A stretch of 64,000 nt of DNA from Leptolinea sp. UBA4782 (lineage in GTDB: Bacteria > Chloroflexota > Anaerolineae > Anaerolineales > Anaerolineaceae): assembly GCA_002403095.1 (NCBI GenBank), contig DHHC01000011.1, positions 11,343-75,342 on the forward strand, read 5' to 3'. Positions 25,079 through 33,933 of the stretch are shown piece by piece. Each line of letters begins with the position of its first letter. Position 1 is the stretch's first letter. The position numbers and the translations under genes are program-made. The notes below the pieces were generated by a model that worked only from the letters and a program-made list of their open reading frames with translations, was not told where the DNA came from and did no database searches.

Positions 25079-25549
25079 ATGAAGAAGACGGTAAAGCAGG
25101 CCTACAAGCAGGCTCCTTGGAGAATCCAAATTCAGCGCTTTGGGTTCATCGCACTGGCGCTGGTGGGCGGCACGATCATCGCCTTTCTTTACCTGAACAT
25201 CTCTGCCCAGTCAGCTACTGCTGGAATTAAAATACAGCAGCTGGAAAGCAAGCGCGCTAACCTGGAAAACGAAAATGCAAGTCTGCTGACTGAATGGGCC
25301 AGGCTGACATCAGCTATAGAGATGGAAAAACGCGCTCTTGCCAGCGGCTATCAGCTTATTGACCCGGAAGATGTCATTTATATTGTTGTTGAAGGATACA
25401 CTGGAAAGGAATTACCTGAAATCGAAACCGTCTCTTCAGTGATAGGAAGCACCTCCCCCATCATCAAACCAAGCTACACCCAATCGCTCTGGGAGTGGTT
25501 CTATGAATATATACTCATCCCAGACAGCAACCTGAAGGTGCTGCCGTGA
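25079..25549 (+). CDS. FtsL-like septum protein
   Basis: A 156-residue bitopic protein: a short basic cytoplasmic tail, one transmembrane helix (about 22-42), then a heptad-rich coiled coil (about 50-90, including QQLESKRANLENENASLLTE), and an unstructured external tail. This layout and the position between rsmH and ftsI match FtsL/DivIC-type proteins, which join FtsQ and FtsW-FtsI at the septum. Sequence conservation in this family is poor, so the name rests on architecture and context. Its stop overlaps the ftsI GTG start by 4 nt. Confidence 0.78.
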   Translation: MKKTVKQAYKQAPWRIQIQRFGFIALALVGGTIIAFLYLNISAQSATAGIKIQQLESKRANLENENASLLTEWARLTSAIEMEKRALASGYQLIDPEDVIYIVVEGYTGKELPEIETVSSVIGSTSPIIKPSYTQSLWEWFYEYILIPDSNLKVLP

Positions 25550-27342
25550 ATCATGACAATTTCTTTATCCGCGTCCGTGTGATCCAGGTGGTAATCGCCG
25601 TAATTGCAGCCGTGATCGTTGCACAAATGGTGCGCATCATGATCACTGGAAGCGACCTGGTTAGCCCGGACACCCGTTTTGAAACCATTTACCCGGAACG
25701 TGGTAAGATTTACGACCGGAATGGCAATGTCCTGGCAGGAAACCGGGTAGTTTACGAAATATCGGTCAACTTAAACTCAGTTAATACCAACCAGAACCAG
25801 GACCAGATCATCCAGACTCTGTTCAATGTGGTTGGGAAGGACTACAGCGAGAAAATCCTCAGCGCGCAGGCATATAATGCCGGCCAGCCCGATCCTGACA
25901 AACGCATTTATTACCTGGTACTGGATGACTTTATCGATCCGGAAAAGATCAACTACCTGGAAGGATATCTCCAGGAGTATGCAGAGAAACGGCAGGATAA
26001 AAAGACTGCCCGCAAGCTGCCGGCCCTCAACCTGAATGGGTTGGAATGGTGGCCTCATCTTGTACGCACCTACCCTGAATCTTCCCTGGCATCAAACGTG
26101 ATTGGGTTTGTTGCATTTAACGACCGCACCAGCCCTGCCTATTATGGGATCGAAGAAGAGTACGACGACCTGTTGAAAGGTAATGTACAGACGATCGAAA
26201 TATCCGATGATCCCAACAAGATGAAGGAAATTCCAGACATTCCACCGGGTGGAAGCCTGATCCTCACCATTGACCGGCAGCTGCAAAAAAGTGTTGAAAA
26301 CATCCTGGATAACGCAGTAAGGAGCACCGGTTCGCAATCTGGTGTGATCATTGTCGAAGATCCCCGCACTGGGGAGATACTGGCGATGGCATCTAATCCC
26401 CGCATGGACCTGAACAATTATGCCGATGAATTAGCGAAATTCCCGGAGATGGGTTCCTTTAACCGGGCAATCGGTGTCCCTTATGAACCCGGCTCGGTTT
26501 TCAAAGTGATCACAATGGCATCTGCGTTGGATTCAGGGACAGTGACCCCTTCAACCACCTTCAATGACACCGGCAGTATCACCATCGGTTCCACGGTAAT
26601 TCGCAACTGGAATGGCGGTGCGTGGGGATTGCAGGATATGCAGGGATGTATGCAGCACTCCCTGAATGTCTGCCTCTCATGGATCGCGCAGAAAATGGAC
26701 GTGGAATTGTTCTACCAGAGCCTGACCAACTTTGGGATAGGCAAGAGTTCTAACATTGACCTGGCAGGGGAAATCATTTACCCCCTGAGCTACCCCGGAG
26801 ATACCTATTGGTCATTATCCAATTTGGGCACTAACTCCTTCGGACAGGGTCTTGCAACCACCCCAATCCAGATGATTACAGCCGTCTCTGCTGTGGCAAA
26901 TGGGGGAAAGATCATGACCCCTCACATCGTCAAAGCAACCATCCAGGATGGGGTGACCTATGAATATACTCCCCAGGTCATGCTTACCCCGATTTCTGAG
27001 GAAACTGCAAAGACATTGACCGAGATGCTGGCGAAGTCGCTTGAACTGGAAGCCTCAAATGCGCTCGTGGAAGACTACAACGTGGCTGGAAAAACCGGCA
27101 CCGGTGAAATCGCCATTCCTGGACAGGGATATGTTACAGAATTGACCAACGCCTCGTTTGTGGGCTGGGGCCCTGCAGATGATCCGCAATTCCTGGTATA
27201 TGTCTGGCTGGAAAAACCTACCAGCGACCGCTGGGGATCGATAGTTGCATCCCCCGTTTTTGCAGATGTCGTTAGACAGGTGGTTATCTATATGAATATT
27301 CCACCTGATGACATCCGCATGCAGCTGTATGCAAATGAGTGA
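25546..27342 (+). CDS. ftsI: Septal transpeptidase FtsI/PBP3-type penicillin-binding protein
   Basis: A 598-residue class B penicillin-binding protein: one N-terminal transmembrane helix (about 8-30), a dimerisation domain with the ERGKIYDRNGNVLA signature near 50, and a transpeptidase domain. Active-site motifs are SVFK with Ser near 316, SLN near 371 and KTGT near 515. No C-terminal PASTA domains are present. It crosslinks septal peptidoglycan with FtsW. The GTG start overlaps the ftsL-like stop, and its own stop overlaps the murF start. Confidence 0.95.
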   Translation: MNHDNFFIRVRVIQVVIAVIAAVIVAQMVRIMITGSDLVSPDTRFETIYPERGKIYDRNGNVLAGNRVVYEISVNLNSVNTNQNQDQIIQTLFNVVGKDYSEKILSAQAYNAGQPDPDKRIYYLVLDDFIDPEKINYLEGYLQEYAEKRQDKKTARKLPALNLNGLEWWPHLVRTYPESSLASNVIGFVAFNDRTSPAYYGIEEEYDDLLKGNVQTIEISDDPNKMKEIPDIPPGGSLILTIDRQLQKSVENILDNAVRSTGSQSGVIIVEDPRTGEILAMASNPRMDLNNYADELAKFPEMGSFNRAIGVPYEPGSVFKVITMASALDSGTVTPSTTFNDTGSITIGSTVIRNWNGGAWGLQDMQGCMQHSLNVCLSWIAQKMDVELFYQSLTNFGIGKSSNIDLAGEIIYPLSYPGDTYWSLSNLGTNSFGQGLATTPIQMITAVSAVANGGKIMTPHIVKATIQDGVTYEYTPQVMLTPISEETAKTLTEMLAKSLELEASNALVEDYNVAGKTGTGEIAIPGQGYVTELTNASFVGWGPADDPQFLVYVWLEKPTSDRWGSIVASPVFADVVRQVVIYMNIPPDDIRMQLYANE

Positions 27343-28774
27343 GGATATTGTGTTTACGGTAAACACTATTCTAGAAGCGCTAACCGGTGTCACCCACCCT
27401 CAAGCCGCATTGTTGGTCAATGAAGGCGCAATCGATTCACGCCAGGTTAAACCAGGCGGAATGTTTATCGCTTTGCCCGGGGAGAATGTTGACGGGCATG
27501 AATTTGTTGCAGACGCCTTCAAACGCGGTGCCTTGTGCGCTCTCATCCAAAAAGACGTTCCCCTGCCATTCTCTATCTTAGACGTGCGCCGCAGCCCAGT
27601 TGATACGGCATTGCCGCTGCCGGAACCGCCTTTCTGCCTGCGGGTGGATGATACACTGGCAGCCCTGCAGAAAATCGCAGCTTTCTGGCGGCAGCAGCTG
27701 GATGTACGCGTAATTGGTATTACTGGAAGTGTGGGTAAATCCACTACAAAAGAGCTTGTTGCAGAGGTGCTCAGCCAGCGCTACCCGACAGTTAAGAATC
27801 CCGGCAACCTTAATAACGAAATTGGCTTACCCCTCTCACTGCTCCAGGTAAAACCCGGGCACAGCCATGCAGTGTTGGAAATGGGTTTTTACGTACCCGG
27901 GGAGATCGAATTCCTGTGCAGCATTGCAAAACCGCAAGTGGGTGTTGTGACCAATATTGGTACTGTGCACGCAGAACGAGCTGGCACGAAAGAGGAAATT
28001 GCCCGCGGTAAATCTGAACTGGTTCAGAGTTTACCCCCTGCTCCTGATGGGGTTGCGATCCTTAACTATGATGATCCATACGTGCTTCCAATGGCACAAA
28101 AGACGCAAGCACAGATTTTCACCTATGGGCTTGACCCGCGAGCCGACCTTTACGCAGACGGGATAGTCGGAATGGGACTGGAAGGCATCCGCCTGCAGCT
28201 GCATTACCAGAATGAGGTGTTGTTTCTCCGCGTCCCGCTGATCGGCAAGCACTCTGTCCATACTGTACTGCGGGCAGTTGCTGTTGGACTGGTGGAAAAC
28301 CTCACCTGGCAGGAGATCATCAATGGCATGCAGCAAAGCCATATGCAGCTGCGGCTTGTGGTTGTCAAAGCAGAAAGCGGTGCACTCATCCTGGATGATA
28401 CCTATAATGCTTCCCCAGAATCAACGATGGCAGCCCTCAATCTGCTCGAAGACATGGAAGGTCATAAGATTGCTATCCTGGGTGACATGCTTGAACTGGG
28501 AATTTACGAGCAATCCGGGCATGAAATGGTCGGTTCACGGGCTGCCCAAATCTGTGATGTTCTGTACACTGTGGGTCCACGTTCATTTTACATAGCCCAG
28601 GCTGCCAGAAAGTCTGGTATGACTGACAGCCAGATTCACAGCTTTGAAACTACCGCCCAGGTGATTGAGGCTGTCCAAAACCAATTTACCTCAGGCGATA
28701 TCATCCTGATCAAAGGATCGCACGGCATGCACATGGACCAGATCGTATCTGCGATGGAGAGAAAAAATGACTGA
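27335..28774 (+). CDS. murF: UDP-MurNAc-tripeptide--D-Ala-D-Ala ligase MurF
   Basis: A 479-residue Mur ligase. The N-terminal substrate domain has IDSRQVKPGGMFIALPG. The ATP loop is GITGSVGKSTTKE near 130. LNNEIGLPLSLL and DDTYNASPESTMAAL are MurF rather than MurE signatures. It adds D-Ala-D-Ala to the UDP-MurNAc peptide in the cytoplasm. The ATG at 27335 overlaps the ftsI stop, favouring coupled translation; upstream in-frame starts lie inside ftsI. No murE lies between ftsI and murF, where it usually sits. Confidence 0.93.
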   Translation: MSEDIVFTVNTILEALTGVTHPQAALLVNEGAIDSRQVKPGGMFIALPGENVDGHEFVADAFKRGALCALIQKDVPLPFSILDVRRSPVDTALPLPEPPFCLRVDDTLAALQKIAAFWRQQLDVRVIGITGSVGKSTTKELVAEVLSQRYPTVKNPGNLNNEIGLPLSLLQVKPGHSHAVLEMGFYVPGEIEFLCSIAKPQVGVVTNIGTVHAERAGTKEEIARGKSELVQSLPPAPDGVAILNYDDPYVLPMAQKTQAQIFTYGLDPRADLYADGIVGMGLEGIRLQLHYQNEVLFLRVPLIGKHSVHTVLRAVAVGLVENLTWQEIINGMQQSHMQLRLVVVKAESGALILDDTYNASPESTMAALNLLEDMEGHKIAILGDMLELGIYEQSGHEMVGSRAAQICDVLYTVGPRSFYIAQAARKSGMTDSQIHSFETTAQVIEAVQNQFTSGDIILIKGSHGMHMDQIVSAMERKND

Positions 28775-29759
28775 GACTGCCATTTCTATCGCCCTCAGCC
28801 TGTTGAGCTTCATGATGACGGTCATCTGGGGTGAACCACTGCTTCGCACCTTACGGCATTTTAAGATCGGCAAGATCATCCGGGTTGAAGGCCCAGACAC
28901 CCACATCTCAAAGATGGGCACCCCTACGATGGGTGGTGTCATGTTCATTTTGCCAGTCCTTTTAATCACTATCCTGATGAATGCAACCATCCTGATCGGG
29001 CTGGAAGTCTTTGGCCGGGCAATTGTTATCCCACTTGCTGCCATGGTTGGCTTCGGCCTCCTGGGTGCAATTGATGATTGGGAAGGTATCCGGGGAAAAA
29101 GGCGCGGTTTGGGTATGCGAGCCCGTACCAAGTTCATCATCCAGGTTGTTTTTGCTGTCCTGCTGGCAATCAGCCTGAAATACCTCCTGGGTGTACCAGA
29201 GATTTACTGGCCAGGTTATGACAAACCGATCTGGATCGGGATCTGGTATGTCCCGATTGCGGCATTCATCATCATCGGTGCTTCCAATGCGGTCAACTTC
29301 AGTGACGGGTTGGATGGATTGGCGGGTTTAATCTCGGTGACCGCTTTCATATCCTTTGGAGCTATTGCGATCTTGCAGGGACAGGTTTTTATTGCCCGTT
29401 TCTGCTTCACAATCGTTGGGGCGTTGTTCGGTTTCTTGTGGTGGAATGTTCATCCGGCGGAGTTGTTCATGGGTGATACTGGTTCACTGGCGCTTGGGGC
29501 AACCATCGGCGTTATTTCTCTGATGACCGGTCAATGGCTGCTCCTGCCTTTGATCATCATTATCCCGGTCAGTGAAGTGATCAGTGTGATCCTGCAAATC
29601 CTTTATTTCAGGATGACCAAGGGAAAGCGGTTGTTTAAGATGGCACCCCTGCACCATCATTTTGAGCTGCTGGGATGGAGTGAAACACAGGTTGTGCAGC
29701 GTTTCTGGATCATCAGCCTGTTATCGGCATTATTAGGAGTTGCGATTGCCTTAGTATGA
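28767..29759 (+). CDS. mraY: Phospho-MurNAc-pentapeptide transferase MraY
   Basis: A 330-residue enzyme with about ten transmembrane helices. It transfers phospho-MurNAc-pentapeptide to undecaprenyl phosphate, giving lipid I. Diagnostic segments are GTPTMGGVMFI, AIDDWEGIRGKRRGLG, NAVNFSDGLDGLAGL, FMGDTGSLALG and MAPLHHHFELLGW; the acidic residues in the DD and NFSDGLDGL motifs form the Mg site. It overlaps murF by 8 nt and murD by 4 nt. Confidence 0.97.
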   Translation: MTETAISIALSLLSFMMTVIWGEPLLRTLRHFKIGKIIRVEGPDTHISKMGTPTMGGVMFILPVLLITILMNATILIGLEVFGRAIVIPLAAMVGFGLLGAIDDWEGIRGKRRGLGMRARTKFIIQVVFAVLLAISLKYLLGVPEIYWPGYDKPIWIGIWYVPIAAFIIIGASNAVNFSDGLDGLAGLISVTAFISFGAIAILQGQVFIARFCFTIVGALFGFLWWNVHPAELFMGDTGSLALGATIGVISLMTGQWLLLPLIIIIPVSEVISVILQILYFRMTKGKRLFKMAPLHHHFELLGWSETQVVQRFWIISLLSALLGVAIALV

Positions 29760-31138
29760 ACAGACAGAACTGGAATGGGAAGAAAATACTGGTGCTTGGA
29801 GCTGCCCGCCAAGGGTTGGCCCTGGCGCGTTACCTGTCTTCCCATGGAGCCAATATTGTTCTGAATGATTACAAATCTCCTGACCTGTTTTCGGTTGACC
29901 TTCAATCATTGCAGGACCTGGGGGTGGAAATGGTTTTCGGATCCCATCCCGTGGAACTGCTAAACGGCATTGACCTGCTTTGCCTCTCCGGAGGTATCCC
30001 GTTATCCCTCCCAATCGTACAGCAAGCTGTTCATAAGGGTATCCCGCTTTCGAACGATTCACAGGTATTCATGGAAGCTGTTCCTTGCCGCACCATTGGC
30101 ATTACCGGATCTGCGGGTAAAACAACAACCACCACCCTCGTGGGCCGCATGGCAGAGGTTGGACACCCGGTAAAAGTTTGGGTTGGCGGAAATATCGGCC
30201 TGCCGTTGATCACTTTTGTGGACCAGATGCAGCCTGAAGACCTAGTGGTGATGGAACTTTCCAGTTTCCAGCTGGACCAGATGACCATCAGCCCGGATAT
30301 TGCTGCCGTTCTTAACATTACACCCAACCACCTCGACCGGCACGGAACCATGCAGGCTTACATCGAGGCAAAATCTCAAATCCTGCTTCATCAATCAGCA
30401 AATAACGTTGCAGTGTTGAACCGTGATGACCCGGGCGCTTGGAGCCTGGCAGGGTCAGTTGTGGGTTCACTGGTTACCTTCGGTTTTAATCGGCCGGAAG
30501 GAGAATATCGCGGTACTTCTTTTGACCAAGGTTGGGTATGGCTGTCAACGGGCATAAACGAAGAACAACTGATGCCACGTGAGATGATCATGCTGAAAGG
30601 CGACCACAATGTTTCTAATGTTCTGGCTGCATGTGCAATTGCCCACGCTGCCGGAATAACCGCTGAAGCAATGGTGAATGGCGTAGCCGGTTTCAGCGGT
30701 GTACCCCACCGGTTGGAGCTTGTCCGCATATTACATGGGGTCGCCTGGTACAACGACTCGATCGCTACCGCACCCGAAAGGACAATGGCTGCTTTACGCT
30801 CCTTCCAGGAACCGGTTGTTTTACTCCTGGGCGGCAGGGATAAGAACCTGCCATGGGATGAGCTGGTCTCGATGACAAACCAGGGCATCCGCCACATTGC
30901 GCTATTCGGTGAAGCAGCCCAGATGATCAAGAGTAAATTACAAGCTGCCAATGGCTCATCAGCTACGTATTCGGTATCAATCAGCAGCACCTTGCAGGAG
31001 GCAATAAATGCTGCCCAAGCTGCAGCCAGACCGGGAGATATTGTCCTTCTCTCACCGGGCTGCACAAGTTTTGACGCTTTTAAAGACTTCGAAGAAAGAG
31101 GCGAAAAGTTTCGGCAATGGGTCAACAGACTTACGTAA
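29756..31138 (+). CDS. murD: UDP-MurNAc-L-Ala--D-Glu ligase MurD
   Basis: A 460-residue Mur ligase. It has an N-terminal Rossmann domain (KKILVLGAARQGLALARYLS), an ATP loop GITGSAGKTTTT near 116, LNITPNHLDRHG, and a C-terminal domain with VLLLGGRDKNLPW and LLSPGCTSFDAFKDFEERG. It adds D-glutamate to UDP-MurNAc-L-Ala. Its start overlaps mraY by 4 nt and its 3' end overlaps ftsW by 22 nt. Confidence 0.96.
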   Translation: MNRQNWNGKKILVLGAARQGLALARYLSSHGANIVLNDYKSPDLFSVDLQSLQDLGVEMVFGSHPVELLNGIDLLCLSGGIPLSLPIVQQAVHKGIPLSNDSQVFMEAVPCRTIGITGSAGKTTTTTLVGRMAEVGHPVKVWVGGNIGLPLITFVDQMQPEDLVVMELSSFQLDQMTISPDIAAVLNITPNHLDRHGTMQAYIEAKSQILLHQSANNVAVLNRDDPGAWSLAGSVVGSLVTFGFNRPEGEYRGTSFDQGWVWLSTGINEEQLMPREMIMLKGDHNVSNVLAACAIAHAAGITAEAMVNGVAGFSGVPHRLELVRILHGVAWYNDSIATAPERTMAALRSFQEPVVLLLGGRDKNLPWDELVSMTNQGIRHIALFGEAAQMIKSKLQAANGSSATYSVSISSTLQEAINAAQAAARPGDIVLLSPGCTSFDAFKDFEERGEKFRQWVNRLT

Positions 31139-32361
31139 ATCCGGCATTTGTGCGGAAAACCAACCTGACACCGCAGAAGGTGAAGATCGACTTGCCGCTT
31201 CTGGGCTGTGTCTTTGCCTTGCTGCTTACTGGAATCCTCTTTGTCTACTCATCCAGCTGGAATTATGTCCTCCGTGAAAATGCAGCCGCATCATATATCC
31301 TTGAACGGCAGTTGGTCTTTATTGTTATCGGTTTGATTGCAGCCCTTATCGCGTTCAAGGTAGATTACCACATATATATCAAATGGATCCTCTATCCAAT
31401 GATCATCACGCTGGGGTTGTTGATTACAGTGTTCATTGTAGGAACCCAGGCGGTTGGTGTACCCACACGAGCCCTTTTCAATAATTCAGTTCAGCCTTCA
31501 GAGCTGGCGAAACTGGTGATCATCCTATACCTGGCAGTATGGATGAACAGTCATCATGAACAGTTGAATACATTCACGCTTGGCATCATTCCCCTGCTGG
31601 CTATCGTAGGTGGAACAGCTGCCCTGATTTTCATGCAGCCGGATATCAGTGCAACCTTGACGGTCGTGTTCCTGGGCGGTGCTTTGTTTTACCTCTCGGG
31701 TTCAAATTTCCGTCATGTCTTCTTCGCGCTGGCGATGGTCATCATGATTGGAACCATTGTTGTGCTGATCAGTTCGACAGGACAGGAACGCATAAGCGAC
31801 TACCTGAATGGGTTGATGTCACTCCAGGATGCATCAGATCACGTCCGCCGCTCCCTCGAGGCTGTCGTGCGCGGTGGGATTTTCGGCGTAGGCATTGGCA
31901 AAGGAAGTACGAAATACCTTGGGCTGCCTGTCCCATGGACAGACAGCATATTCGCAGTCATCACTGAAGAAGCTGGCTTGTTGGGTGGAGTTTTTGTGAT
32001 CGGTCTTTTCATGGTACTGGCCTGGCGCGGGATCAAGGTTGCCAAGAATGCTCCGGACTTTCTCGGCAGGCTGATCGCAGGCGGCATCACCGTGTGGATT
32101 TTGTTTGAAGCGCTGATCAACATCGGCGTCATGGTAAATGTATTCCCATTTGCAGGCAATGCCCTTCCCTTCATCAGCTATGGCGGTTCCAGCATGGTGA
32201 CCACATTGACAGGGATAGGGATTTTGATGAATGTGGGTGTGCACAGCATGCCCGGCAAAAAACAGGCAGAGGAGTTTGGCGCACATGCGGTTGTTGATCT
32301 GCGCCGGCGGGACAGGAGGCGGAGTGTATCCCGCCCTAACAGTTCTGCAGGCACTCGGTAA
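31117..32361 (+). CDS. ftsW: Lipid II polymerase FtsW (SEDS family)
   Basis: A 414-residue SEDS protein with about ten transmembrane helices. Characteristic parts are GTQAVGVPTRALFNNSVQPSE (first part of the conserved loop), FMQPDISATLTVVFLGGA, the large external loop ending GKGSTKYLGLPVPWTDSIFAVI, and PFISYGGSSMVTTLTGIGIL. It polymerises glycan with FtsI. The C-terminal tail is basic and extends 77 nt over the start of murG in another frame, an unusually deep overlap for this cluster. Confidence 0.95.
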   Translation: MGQQTYVNPAFVRKTNLTPQKVKIDLPLLGCVFALLLTGILFVYSSSWNYVLRENAAASYILERQLVFIVIGLIAALIAFKVDYHIYIKWILYPMIITLGLLITVFIVGTQAVGVPTRALFNNSVQPSELAKLVIILYLAVWMNSHHEQLNTFTLGIIPLLAIVGGTAALIFMQPDISATLTVVFLGGALFYLSGSNFRHVFFALAMVIMIGTIVVLISSTGQERISDYLNGLMSLQDASDHVRRSLEAVVRGGIFGVGIGKGSTKYLGLPVPWTDSIFAVITEEAGLLGGVFVIGLFMVLAWRGIKVAKNAPDFLGRLIAGGITVWILFEALINIGVMVNVFPFAGNALPFISYGGSSMVTTLTGIGILMNVGVHSMPGKKQAEEFGAHAVVDLRRRDRRRSVSRPNSSAGTR

Positions 32362-33397
32362 CGCAGCTCAACCAGTTCTTTGGGTTGGCGGAGAAGGCGG
32401 AATGGAATCCGGCCTGGTAACGCGCTCCGGTATCCCTTATGAAACCATCCCTGCTGCTGGAGTGCATGGTGTCGGCCTGAAACAACTGCCAGCCAACCTA
32501 TTCAAGCTTTTCCGCGGTTGGATGGCTTCCCGTCGTATCCTGCGCAGGTTCAATCCGGATGTACTCCTCTTTACCGGCGGTTATGTCGCGGTACCCATGG
32601 CATTAGCTGCCCTGAAAAAGCAAACTTTATTGTATGTCCCGGATATTGAACCTGGTCTTGCACTAAGAGTCCTCGCCCGGTTCTCGGATGTCATTGCACT
32701 TACCGCTGAAGAAAGCCGTACATACTTTACTCAGTCAAAGAAGATGATTGTAACCGGATATCCAGTTCGCAATCAACTAGGTGACTTTACAAAGGAATCT
32801 GGCAGGCAGGCACTCAGCCTGGATCAAGACAGGAAAGTGCTGCTTGTTTTTGGAGGAAGTAAAGGCGCCCGTTCCATCAACCGGGCAGTTATGGCTGTAC
32901 TGCCTGATCTGCTCCACGAAATGCAGGTAGTGCACATCACCGGCACACTGGATTGGGAAGAAGCCGCTGCTGAGGCTGCCCGCATCCCGGCAGAACTGGC
33001 TGCAAGTTACCACCCTTATCCCTATTTGCATGAGGAGATGGGCGCTGCCCTGGCTGCAGCCGACCTGGTAGTCTCCCGTGCTGGGGCATCTGTGCTTGGC
33101 GAGTTCCCTTTGTTTGGCCTGCCGGCCATTCTGGTTCCGTACCCGTTTGCCTGGCGCTACCAGAAAGTAAATGCGGATTACCTTGTCCGCCATCAGGCTG
33201 CCGTCCTGCTGGAAAACGAACAGCTTGCTTCCAGGCTGCTTTCCACCATCCAAGGACTAATCAGGGATGAAGGAAGGCTTTCAGAACTGGGCAAAGCCAT
33301 GAAGTTGCTATCCAGGCCTCAAGCAGCAGCTGATATTGCTGCAGTGCTAACTTCCCTGGCTGCAGGAAACCGTGCTTCTTCCGGAGGAGCCGCATGA
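32285..33397 (+). CDS. murG: UDP-GlcNAc transferase MurG (lipid II synthesis)
   Basis: A 370-residue GT28 glycosyltransferase that adds GlcNAc to lipid I. The N-terminal loop CAGGTGGGVYPAL, the GGYVAVPMALAA segment, FGGSKGARSIN and the donor-site VSRAGASVLGEFPLFGLP are all present. ATG 32285 is chosen because MRLLICAGGTGG begins the fold and GAGGAG lies upstream. The start lies inside ftsW. It overlaps the next gene by 4 nt. Confidence 0.95.
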   Translation: MRLLICAGGTGGGVYPALTVLQALGNAAQPVLWVGGEGGMESGLVTRSGIPYETIPAAGVHGVGLKQLPANLFKLFRGWMASRRILRRFNPDVLLFTGGYVAVPMALAALKKQTLLYVPDIEPGLALRVLARFSDVIALTAEESRTYFTQSKKMIVTGYPVRNQLGDFTKESGRQALSLDQDRKVLLVFGGSKGARSINRAVMAVLPDLLHEMQVVHITGTLDWEEAAAEAARIPAELAASYHPYPYLHEEMGAALAAADLVVSRAGASVLGEFPLFGLPAILVPYPFAWRYQKVNADYLVRHQAAVLLENEQLASRLLSTIQGLIRDEGRLSELGKAMKLLSRPQAAADIAAVLTSLAAGNRASSGGAA

Positions 33398-33933
33398 TCA
33401 GTTTACAAGTTCTCTTCTGGGTTTTCATCATTTTATTTGCGGTGATCGGTATTACACGCGGCTGGGCAAAAGAACTGCTGGTCCTTTTCTCGGTCATCCT
33501 CGGTCTTTTCCTTCTGGGTGTACTGGAAAAATATGTACCGTATGTCAGGGATGATCTGATGACACAGTCTGGCGATACAGTGTTCTGGTTAAGGTTTGGC
33601 GTTATCGTGGTCCTGGTTTTCTTCGGATATGAAACACCCAACCTGCCCAGGCTGGCTGAAAGTCCCAAGTTCATGCGAGAAAAGTTCCAGGATTCACTGC
33701 TTGGTTTCTTCCTGGGTGCCATCAATGGCTTCATGATCTTCGGAACATTATGGTATTTCCTGGATGCAGCCGGTTATCCCTTTGATGTTATCACTGCCCC
33801 GGTAGCTGGAACTGCGGCAGGTGATGCAGCCTTGAAATTGCTCGCATTTCTGCCTCCAGAATTCTTATCGATACCGGTTATTTACTTTGCAGTTGCTATT
33901 TGTTTTGCATTTGTTTTGGTGGTGTTTATCTGA
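33394..33933 (+). CDS. CvpA-like membrane protein inside the dcw cluster
   Basis: A 179-residue protein with about four to five hydrophobic segments (about 1-22, 26-45, 65-80, 105-125, 155-178). Features such as FAVIGITRGWAKELLVLFSV and FLGAINGFMIFGTLWYFL resemble the CvpA/colicin V production family. Function is not established from sequence. It overlaps murG by 4 nt and murC by 3 nt, so it is translated with the wall enzymes and probably serves envelope growth or division. This is not a standard dcw member. Confidence 0.6.
   Translation: MISLQVLFWVFIILFAVIGITRGWAKELLVLFSVILGLFLLGVLEKYVPYVRDDLMTQSGDTVFWLRFGVIVVLVFFGYETPNLPRLAESPKFMREKFQDSLLGFFLGAINGFMIFGTLWYFLDAAGYPFDVITAPVAGTAAGDAALKLLAFLPPEFLSIPVIYFAVAICFAFVLVVFI

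Noticed and set aside
27308..27334. Upstream in-frame start for murF
   Set aside because: It would extend murF further into ftsI without homology; ATG 27335 overlaps the ftsI stop in the usual coupled manner.
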